Positions 17,058-23,633 of a stretch of DNA of 23,633 nucleotides are shown one piece after another (position 1 is the first letter of the stretch; every line of letters begins with the position of its first letter). The notes beneath the pieces are model-generated. The model saw only the letters and a program-made list of their open reading frames with translations, ran no database searches and had not been told where the DNA came from. Position numbers and translations under genes: made by a program. The DNA lies in the NCBI GenBank assembly GCA_023487865.1, contig JAMDBG010000205.1, forward strand, positions 1-23,633, in the 5' to 3' direction. This DNA comes from Deltaproteobacteria bacterium (GTDB taxonomy: Bacteria > Desulfobacterota > Syntrophia > Syntrophales > UBA5619).

Positions 17058-17086
17058 TTGACATTCAATACACATTCCCATATCCT
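17058..17086 (+). promoter_or_regulatory. Promoter of the Asp-box lipoprotein gene
   Basis: A consensus TTGACA (17058-17063), 17 bases, then TATCCT (17081-17086), giving a leader of about 80 bases before the TTG start at 17172. Hexamers and spacing are identical to those of the divergent promoter. Confidence 0.7.
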
Positions 17087-17171
17087 CAACCCGCATAAGA
17101 GCAAGTTCTTATCAATCAATTCACTAAACAAATGGCGAGCATGATACCCCGCAGAGAAAGGAGCATATCCA

Positions 17172-18293
17172 TTGACGCATCGGCTTTTGTTGTTGTCTCT
17201 GGTTGCCGTGTCCCTCGCAGTGACGGCCTGCGGCACTGATTCATCTCCCGAGCATCGGCGGAATGGGTGGGTGATCGGTGCTGCGACCGACGCCGTCACG
17301 GGTGTGACAACCGCGAAGATCCTCGCGACCGCCGACGGCGGGACGACATGGACCCTGCAGGCGACACCGCAGGCATTCACCGGGATGAAGGGAAACGACA
17401 TCAGCGCCGTCAGCGCCGACGCGGCCTGGGCAGCTCTCGGTACCGAAAACGAGGGGGAAGGACAGGGAGCGATTGCCCACACCTCCAACGGCGGCGTCAC
17501 CTGGCGGATGCAGCTCCTCCCGCCGGGGATGGTTAGCCGGCACATCAAGGGGATCAAAGGGATCAGCCCGACGGAGGCATGGGCGGTCAGCCTCAGAGGG
17601 GATGTGCTGCATACGCTTGACGCCGGAACGACCTGGACCGCCGTTCCGGTGCGCAGATCGGACGGTCAAATCATCTCCATGCAGCAGGTGAACCGGATGG
17701 ATGTGACCGGCAACGACATCTGGATTGTCGATGTACTGGCATTGTCGCAGGGAGTCATCCACTCCCCGGACCGGGGCCTCACCTGGCGGCAGGAGCAGTT
17801 GCCGGGTCTCCTGTCCGGACACGGTCCCTTAACCGTTTCAGCCCATTCTACACAGACCGCCTGGGTCGGCGTGAATTCAGAAGGCAATCTCTGGTGGACC
17901 GACAACGGCGGCGCGCTCTGGAACAAGAGCAGCGACTCGATCGGGGGGACGGCGGATTTCGACGACATCTGCGCGTCGAGCGACGACACGGTCTGGGTTG
18001 CCATGAACCAGGGGCTGGGAGGAGGGGTAACCGCGAGGATCGTGGTAACGGGCGGAGCCTTCTCAACCGTCCAGTTCACGGATGTGGATTACAACTTCGA
18101 GGGCATCAGCCCCTTGGACGACCAGCGCGCGTGGCTGGTGGGAATGAAGACCTACCGCGCCGATCCGGGACTCCCCAATGGGGTGATCTACTCCACCCGC
18201 GACGGCGGCGCAACCTGGCAGAAGGAAACGGTGCCGGATACCGCCCGGGATGTGGATTGCTGGAAGGTTTCCTTCGTGGGGGCGCGACGGTAA
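17172..18293 (+). CDS. Asp-box (BNR/YCF48-like) beta-propeller lipoprotein
   Basis: The start is TTG 17172, 8 bp after AAAGGAG (17157-17163). The 373-residue product has a short signal with a lipobox ending in VTAC and Cys20 as the lipidated residue, placing it outside the inner membrane. The mature part has six Asp-boxes of the S/T-x-D-x-G-x-T-W type at residues 53-60, 104-111, 148-155, 198-205, 243-250 and 342-349, spaced about 45-50 apart. A decayed one sits near 293, so seven blades are expected. YCF48-like and sialidase-type propellers share this repeat, but there is no sialidase active-site arginine triad that I can see. Its role is probably binding or scaffolding. It diverges from the DNase II-like gene and precedes the 621-residue lipoprotein. 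Confidence 0.85.
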   Translation: MTHRLLLLSLVAVSLAVTACGTDSSPEHRRNGWVIGAATDAVTGVTTAKILATADGGTTWTLQATPQAFTGMKGNDISAVSADAAWAALGTENEGEGQGAIAHTSNGGVTWRMQLLPPGMVSRHIKGIKGISPTEAWAVSLRGDVLHTLDAGTTWTAVPVRRSDGQIISMQQVNRMDVTGNDIWIVDVLALSQGVIHSPDRGLTWRQEQLPGLLSGHGPLTVSAHSTQTAWVGVNSEGNLWWTDNGGALWNKSSDSIGGTADFDDICASSDDTVWVAMNQGLGGGVTARIVVTGGAFSTVQFTDVDYNFEGISPLDDQRAWLVGMKTYRADPGLPNGVIYSTRDGGATWQKETVPDTARDVDCWKVSFVGARR

Positions 18294-18355
18294 GAAAGCG
18301 GCCGTTATATTAGATTCTTCACTTCGAGCATTGTTAGCTGTTGCAGGAGGAGAAC

Positions 18356-20221
18356 ATGCGATTTGAGAGAGCCCGGTTCTGGATCTTAGCGATTCTGTTT
18401 GTCTGGATTGTGGGTACTCCGGTTGGTTGCGGCAATAGCTCAGCACCCGTTGAGAAATCTCCAGGCTTGCAGGGTGATGACACCTCATTTTATGGTGATG
18501 TCATACAGGTAATTCTTGATGGGCTGATAGAAGGTTCCGCTGATGCGGCGGGCGAAGACGTCATGGGATTGATTCTTGAAAAACTTGGCTTTGGAAGTGG
18601 GAGCAATGACCAGGCAGCGCTTGATTCAATGAGCCAGAAACTCGATCAAATCGTTGCCCTGCTTGGTGACATCGAAAACACCTTAAAATCGCTCATAACG
18701 CAATTGAATATAACGCAAGAAAATATTCTTCTGAATGTAAATGACCCGAAGGACGCAATAACCAGTATTGAAACATCACATCAGGAGCTCCAAGGACTTG
18801 TCCAAGGCAAATCACCTGGATCGGTAGATCAGGCAACCCTTCTTGGCTTTGTCGAGAGAGTTGAAAGCGTATTTATCATCGATAAGCAGATTAATGCCGT
18901 ACAAAATGCCATTCTTCCCGCAACAAGCGCTAGTACTCCCGTACTTTACAACCTTGCCGATCTTGCCATCAATCGTGTAAGTCAGCAGGGGAAAGATCTC
19001 AGCGACGCCTATCTCAGCATTGAGAACTATTTTTCACAGCTCTTGTATTATCAGCTTGAGGGGGTAAATCTATTTGTAGAAACAAAGATCTACCGTAAGA
19101 AGGCTGGATTGCCTCAGATTGACGGTATGGATGCATCGGCCTACCTTGATTTTTTTGATCAAAAATCGCTTCAACCAGAAGTGGACAACTTTACGAACAG
19201 TGTCTATCGATTGATCCTGGGGCTGGCCGCTGACCCCATGGACAGCGCCAACTTTTTACCGCCCGACTCAGCTGATATTCTCTCGCGGGCCAATTTTCTT
19301 CGTATTCAATCCCTTAATGAAGACCATTTTGGTCTGCGAGGAACATGTATTGCCACGCGAACAATCGCAAGCAGCGTAGTACCGTTGCATGCAAAAAACC
19401 GGGCAACAGGTCAAATCTATTCTGGCAAAGGCGCCTTAACCACCGCCCCTGGTAGAACATATGATTTCTGGTCCGGCAACGCCGTGCAGGGGAGTAGCGA
19501 CTATTCGGTTATTTCCTATGATTTCGGCGATGTTCCACTTGGAAATTACGATATACTTGACGAGAGCAACAATGTAGTGTCAAGCGCTTCCGTGCAGACC
19601 TTCAAGGATAATTATACTGTTGATTCTTCAGGCAGCATTCATTACGGACATTTCTTTATCTCTCAACGGCTTGACCCCAAGAGTTCCTTTAACAGCAAGG
19701 CTGAATGGAACTGGTGGACTACTGGTGGAAATGTGAACTTCAGTGGTTCCGCCACCGATAAGACGGTAGGAGTCAATGGCCTTACTGATTCATCTTACAG
19801 CGGAGACGCAGAGCTTGATGCACAATTTGTCTATAATGGGAGTGCTGGCAGCGGCTTTACCGTACACTATGCGGCTCACGCATACGGTGAAAATATGGCC
19901 TTTTCAGCCTACCCCTTCAAACCCACGAAATCTACCGTCAGCTATGCGATCGGCATCTGGGACCGTACTACTAACGTGGGAGTATATCAATTCAACTCGA
20001 GAACCAGTGCTTTTAGCACCAATAATGAAAGCTCGAAGTTTGATGATAAGCCTCAAGGCAGCTGGTTTTTCCCTAACCCTTCACCTGGCCACACCTACTA
20101 TATCTATTTCCGAACTCACATAGACGGTGAGGTACCGACATTGGATAAAGTGCCTGTTGGTTTCGCCAAGGGTGAGACGACCGTAGATGGTATTGCAGGA
20201 AATCTCTATATAGCATTCTGA
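18356..20221 (+). CDS. AT-rich lipoprotein of unknown function (helical N-half, beta-rich C-half)
   Basis: I do not recognise the family. ATG 18356 is chosen because AGGAGG (18345-18350) lies 5 bp upstream; the TTG at 18341 is rejected. The 621-residue protein has a signal and lipobox ending PVGC with Cys27 or so, followed by a low-complexity spacer. A helical, coiled-coil-prone region follows (about 85-270, with SQKLDQIVALLGDIENTLKS). The second half is beta-rich with many Ser/Gly/Tyr/Trp residues. Three 60-base lines I counted range from 37% to 57% GC, below the neighbours, and codon use is AT-rich, so recent transfer is likely. The helical-then-beta plan recalls some pore-forming or adhesin proteins, but this is only a layout resemblance. 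Confidence 0.8.
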   Translation: MRFERARFWILAILFVWIVGTPVGCGNSSAPVEKSPGLQGDDTSFYGDVIQVILDGLIEGSADAAGEDVMGLILEKLGFGSGSNDQAALDSMSQKLDQIVALLGDIENTLKSLITQLNITQENILLNVNDPKDAITSIETSHQELQGLVQGKSPGSVDQATLLGFVERVESVFIIDKQINAVQNAILPATSASTPVLYNLADLAINRVSQQGKDLSDAYLSIENYFSQLLYYQLEGVNLFVETKIYRKKAGLPQIDGMDASAYLDFFDQKSLQPEVDNFTNSVYRLILGLAADPMDSANFLPPDSADILSRANFLRIQSLNEDHFGLRGTCIATRTIASSVVPLHAKNRATGQIYSGKGALTTAPGRTYDFWSGNAVQGSSDYSVISYDFGDVPLGNYDILDESNNVVSSASVQTFKDNYTVDSSGSIHYGHFFISQRLDPKSSFNSKAEWNWWTTGGNVNFSGSATDKTVGVNGLTDSSYSGDAELDAQFVYNGSAGSGFTVHYAAHAYGENMAFSAYPFKPTKSTVSYAIGIWDRTTNVGVYQFNSRTSAFSTNNESSKFDDKPQGSWFFPNPSPGHTYYIYFRTHIDGEVPTLDKVPVGFAKGETTVDGIAGNLYIAF

Positions 20222-20616
20222 CTGACACAGGAAATCATATAATCACGGTTATACCAAATGAGATGCCGAAGTTTCTGAAGCTTCTGCTACACCATCAGAA
20301 ACAACCGTTCGACTCCGCCATCCCGTAAGACTTCGGGCTGTCATATAGGGGTGGTACAGACCTGCAATTCCATCACTCGCGCAAAGTTTTGTGTGTCATG
20401 AGCGATATGCTCTATACCGAAAACGGTTTCGGACCTTTAACATGATCAACGATTTTAACCGCGAGGGGATCCTAATCGAGATTGACACATCTATAACCGG
20501 TGGCGTTCTTTGAGGCACTCCTTTTCCCCCACCCCGATCCCACCCGTTTTTTCTTGACTTTCGACGTTTTTTTCCTACCACTAATGCGGCATCTTAATAA
20601 GGGAGGAGTTTGAAAA
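20222..20616. other. Gene-free intergenic region before the HMGL-like gene
   Basis: No coding frame is convincing. It contains an 8-bp inverted repeat GTTTCTGA (20271-20278)/TCAGAAAC (20295-20302), a 6-bp hairpin CCGAAA/TTTCGG (20417-20432), and a pyrimidine-rich run at about 20510-20580. Weak -35-like boxes (TTGACA near 20482, TTGACT at 20554) lack a good -10. One of the hairpins may end the preceding transcript, but neither has a U-tract. Confidence 0.5.
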
Positions 20617-21633
20617 ATGGCCCTATTGAAATATCCTGCAAAAGTGGTCCTGGGCGACATCTCCGTTCGCGACGGGCTACAGCACGAACAGAAGACCATC
20701 CCCACCCAGGCCAAACTCTGGATCACCGAACAGCTCGTCCTGGCAGGCTTCAACCGGCTGGAAGTCACCAACCTGGGAAATCCCAGGGCGATGCCCCAGT
20801 TCGCCGACGCCGATCAACTGCTGCAGGCCATCGCCGGCAGCAAACTGATCAAGGATAAACTCCCCGATCTCCAGATCACCGCGGTGACCATCCGGGAAAA
20901 GGCCGCCGAACGGGCGTTCGACGCCCGGCAGAAGGGGTGGGGACCGGACCGCATCCTCTTCATGGTCTCGACCAGCGAATCCCATCACCGGCGCAACTCC
21001 GGTCTCTCCCTGGAGGAGTACTGGCGGATGTGTGAAAAATATATCAAAATGGCCCATGCCAACGGAATCAAGGTCAACGGGACGGTCTCCACCATCTGGG
21101 GCTGCCCGATCGAAGGACCCACCGAGTTGAAGAAGGCCATCGAGTTCACCCGGCGTTTCCTGGATATCGGGGCGGATGACATCGAACACGCCGACCATGA
21201 CGGGTCGGCGCCCCCCAACAAGGTGTATGAATATTTTTCCCTGCTTCTGGATGCGATCCCCGATCCGAACCTGCACATCGCCCACTTTCACGTGACCCGC
21301 GGCTGGGGGCTCGCCAATGTCCTGGCCGCCCTCCAGGCGGGGATCACCCATTTCGAATCCACCCTCGGCGGGACGGGGGGACAGCCGGCAAACTTCGTCG
21401 ACGGCTGCCCGGTGGCCGGGACCGGCAAGTACTATTATGCCGATCCCAACATTGTCGGACTCGCCTCCACCGAGGACATGGTGGTCATGATGGACGAAAT
21501 GGGGATCGAGACGGGGATCGATGTGGACCGCCTCCTGGAGATCGGCCAGATGTACGAACGCATCCTCGGGCGCCGGCTCCGTTCCGAGTGCATCACCACG
21601 GGACGGATCCCCAAGGAACCCACAGGGCGCTAA
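20617..21633 (+). CDS. DRE-TIM metallolyase, HMG-CoA lyase-like
   Basis: The 338-residue TIM-barrel enzyme belongs to the HMGL-like/pyruvate carboxyltransferase superfamily (PF00682). Marks are the metal/catalytic RDGLQ (residues 18-22), STIWGCPIEGP after the fourth strand, the metal-binding His-x-His (223 and 225 in AHFHVTRGWGLANVL) and a Gly-rich loop STLGGTGGQPANFVDGCPVAG. HMG-CoA lyase has GLGGCPYA there with a catalytic Cys. Here either Gln256 replaces it, or Cys264 fills the role after an insertion. A true HMG-CoA lyase is therefore doubtful; a related acyl-CoA or 2-oxoacid aldolase or lyase is likely. GGGAGGAG lies before ATG 20617. The helicase start is 25 bp downstream. Confidence 0.85.
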   Translation: MALLKYPAKVVLGDISVRDGLQHEQKTIPTQAKLWITEQLVLAGFNRLEVTNLGNPRAMPQFADADQLLQAIAGSKLIKDKLPDLQITAVTIREKAAERAFDARQKGWGPDRILFMVSTSESHHRRNSGLSLEEYWRMCEKYIKMAHANGIKVNGTVSTIWGCPIEGPTELKKAIEFTRRFLDIGADDIEHADHDGSAPPNKVYEYFSLLLDAIPDPNLHIAHFHVTRGWGLANVLAALQAGITHFESTLGGTGGQPANFVDGCPVAGTGKYYYADPNIVGLASTEDMVVMMDEMGIETGIDVDRLLEIGQMYERILGRRLRSECITTGRIPKEPTGR

Positions 21634-21658
21634 GGGATTCCGTTGCAGGAAAGGACCC

Positions 21659-23633
21659 ATGACGCATAAACGATTCCCCCGCCGCAAGGCCCCCGCGGGA
21701 GGACCAACGGGACGGCGAAAGGTCCCCCCGGGCGGGTCGCCCCGGGAGCGGCGGATGCGGCCCCGCGAGCGGATGAAACCGGAGGCGGATCCGCTTTTGA
21801 AGGCGGTCTTCGCGAAGATCGGCAAACCCGTCGCCGCAGAGTTTCGGCCTGATCCCTTTCAGCTGGAAGCGCTCGAGGCGATCCGGGCGGATGATTGCCT
21901 CGTCATGGCCCCGACGGGCTCGGGAAAGACCTGGAGCGCCGAAGAGGCGATCCGGACGGTCTTCCAGAAAGGCGGGCGCTGCTGGTACGCCTCCCCCCTG
22001 AAGGCCCTGACCAACGCCAAATGGGTCGAATTCGGCTATCTCTTCGGACCCGTCAACGTCGGCATCGTCACCGGCGACACCAAGGAAAACACCGACGCCC
22101 CGATCATCACAGGAACCACCGAGATCCTCCGGAATCAGCTCTACGACGCGATGCATACCGGAGAGAACCTGGACTGCGACCTGGTCATCCTCGACGAGGC
22201 CCACTTTCTGGGAGACAGGGACCGCGGGGTCGTCTGGGAGGAGATCATGATCTACCTCCCCGTCCGGATCAATCTCCTGCTCCTCTCGGCGACCATCGGC
22301 AACGGCACTGAGATCGCCGCCTGGCTCGCCTCCCTCCGGGGGCGACCGTGCCGGGTCATCCGCGAGGAGAAGAGGCCCGTCCCTCTCTATCCCCTCTTCC
22401 TTCATCCTTCGGGCCGTCTCATGCCCCTGGTCGAGAAGAACCGGCTCTTCGGAAAGATCGGTGATTTCGTTGGCAGGCATCATTATGGCCGACCCGAGCG
22501 GGAAGGGCCGCCGTTCGGTGAAATGATCGAGGTCCTCAGGCAGTTTCACCTGCTCCCGGCGATCTTCTTTCTCAAGTCCCGCGCCGAATGCGATGCGGCC
22601 TTGAAAACGTGCCGCGCCATGCCGGACCAGAGCGAAGATGGATCCTTCCTAAGGGAGCTGGAATCATCGCTCGACCGTTTTCCCTACCTCCGGAACCATC
22701 GACAACTCGACGAACTCCGGACGGCCCGTGTGGCCGCCCATCACGGCGGACAGCTCCCCGCCTGGAAATTCCTCGTGGAGACGATGATGAAGCAGGGACA
22801 CCTGCGGGCCATCTTCGCCACTTCCACCGTCGCGGCAGGCGTCAATTTCCCCGCCCGGACGATCGTCCTGATGAATTCGGACCTCTTCAACGGCCATGAG
22901 TTCGCCCCTCTTTCCGGCACGGAATTCCACCAGATGACGGGACGGGCGGGAAGGCGGGGGCAGGACCGGGTGGGTTTCATGCTGGCCGTTCCGGGGCGGT
23001 TCATGGACCTCGTCCACATCCGGAAGCTTCTCCTGAAGAAGCCGGAGGCGATCATGAGCCGCATCCGGAGTGACTTCTCGATGGTCCTCAACCTCCTGCT
23101 TTCCCAAACGCCGGATGACATCCGGGAGATCTTCGCAAAATCCCTGGCCAGCTTCCAGAGACGGCAGGGCCAGACTCAGGGACATGCCCGGGGGGAACAG
23201 TCGGATCTCTGGACCGATTTCCAGAGGCACCTCCATCTGCTCAAGGAGGAGGGATTCGTAGACGGAACGGACCGCCTCACGGACAACGGGATCTGGGCAT
23301 CCAAGCTCCGTCTGGATCAGCCCCTTCTCATCGCCGAATGCCTCCGCAAAAATGCCTTTCCCCAGGGCGATGAAAAGCTCCTGGCCGCAGTCATCGCCCC
23401 TTTCGTCTATGACGGAGACCAGGACCTTGTCGTGATCCGCAGGGAACTCCCCCGACGCCTGACCCGCGCCTATGACCGGATGATCGCCGCCCTCGCGGAT
23501 CTTATGGAGCGACTGAAGGCGGGAGGCTTTCCCATCGCCCCCCTTTTCCTCTGGCCGGCGGTGGTGATCTACGAATGGGCGGCGGGAGGCGACTGGAACC
23601 GGATCATTCGCCAGAGGGGCATCGCCGACGGGG
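21659..23633 (+). CDS. Ski2-like SF2 DEAH-box helicase (3' truncated by window edge)
   Basis: The frame is open from ATG 21659 to the window end (658 codons, incomplete); AGGAAAGG (21647-21654) lies 4 bp upstream. Superfamily 2 motifs appear in order: I (APTGSGKT), Ia (SPLKALTNAKW), Ib (TGTTEILRNQL), II (DEAH), III (SATIGN), then V (STVAAGVNFPARTIV) and VI (HQMTGRAGRRGQD). Motif VI and the long insertion before it resemble the Ski2/Mtr4/HelY group that unwinds RNA or structured nucleic acids. The first 40 residues are Arg/Pro/Gly-rich and probably disordered, suited to nucleic acid binding. Past motif VI the chain resembles the winged-helix and ratchet region of the group. It sits 25 bp after the HMGL-like gene, likely on the same transcript. 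Confidence 0.93.
   Translation, partial: MTHKRFPRRKAPAGGPTGRRKVPPGGSPRERRMRPRERMKPEADPLLKAVFAKIGKPVAAEFRPDPFQLEALEAIRADDCLVMAPTGSGKTWSAEEAIRTVFQKGGRCWYASPLKALTNAKWVEFGYLFGPVNVGIVTGDTKENTDAPIITGTTEILRNQLYDAMHTGENLDCDLVILDEAHFLGDRDRGVVWEEIMIYLPVRINLLLLSATIGNGTEIAAWLASLRGRPCRVIREEKRPVPLYPLFLHPSGRLMPLVEKNRLFGKIGDFVGRHHYGRPEREGPPFGEMIEVLRQFHLLPAIFFLKSRAECDAALKTCRAMPDQSEDGSFLRELESSLDRFPYLRNHRQLDELRTARVAAHHGGQLPAWKFLVETMMKQGHLRAIFATSTVAAGVNFPARTIVLMNSDLFNGHEFAPLSGTEFHQMTGRAGRRGQDRVGFMLAVPGRFMDLVHIRKLLLKKPEAIMSRIRSDFSMVLNLLLSQTPDDIREIFAKSLASFQRRQGQTQGHARGEQSDLWTDFQRHLHLLKEEGFVDGTDRLTDNGIWASKLRLDQPLLIAECLRKNAFPQGDEKLLAAVIAPFVYDGDQDLVVIRRELPRRLTRAYDRMIAALADLMERLKAGGFPIAPLFLWPAVVIYEWAAGGDWNRIIRQRGIADG

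Larger units (their letters stand above)
16940..17116. repeat. Paired 12-bp element GTTCTTATCAAT after both divergent promoters
   Basis: The 12-mer GTTCTTATCAAT lies at 17105-17116 on the + strand, and its exact complement lies at 16940-16951. In both cases it starts exactly 18 bases after the -10 hexamer TATCCT, so it falls just inside the predicted transcript. It is a candidate operator or RNA element acting on both genes. I found no other copy in the window. Confidence 0.65.

Noticed and set aside
20677..21825. 382-residue minus-strand ORF
   Set aside because: Antisense to the HMGL-like gene, which has clear family motifs.

Overview
The window looks like chromosome from a Gram-negative member of the Desulfobacterota (the former Deltaproteobacteria, Syntrophus/Geobacter-like). 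This is inferred from the ftsA-ftsZ arrangement, a UPF0182 membrane protein, a solitary FlgB/FlgC-like rod protein, several lipoproteins and a Ski2-like helicase. Most genes are GC-rich. The block around 18.4-20.2 kb is clearly more AT-rich. I see no tRNA, rRNA, CRISPR array or intact insertion sequence.

Layout. 1-7639 (+): the end of the division cluster (partial ftsA, then ftsZ), a 123-bp inverted-repeat element, and a tightly coupled trio of B12-binding-type radical SAM protein, UPF0182 membrane protein and a small lipoprotein. 7705-11828: a YitT/DUF2179 membrane protein (-), an orphan flagellar-rod-like protein (+), a frameshifted pseudogene (+), a secreted protein of unknown function (-) and an EamA exporter (+). 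11878-15425: a Kup potassium transporter (-) and an AEC carrier (-). They flank about 490 bp that holds an exonuclease III remnant and a clean intrinsic terminator with no gene before it.

15584-20221 is the accessory part. It holds a DNase II-family lipoprotein (-), divergent from a seven-bladed Asp-box propeller lipoprotein (+), followed by a 621-residue AT-rich lipoprotein of unknown function. The two divergent genes have twin promoters: each has TTGACA, 17 bp, TATCCT, then exactly 18 bp, then GTTCTTATCAAT. This suggests the two exported proteins share a regulator. I consider this the most interesting part of the window.

20617-23633 (+): a DRE-TIM (HMG-CoA lyase-like) enzyme and, 25 bp later, a Ski2-like SF2 helicase that runs off the window end. 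The strongest leads are the DNase II-like lipoprotein with its twin promoters, the AT-rich lipoprotein beside it, the inverted-repeat element after ftsZ, and the two decayed genes.
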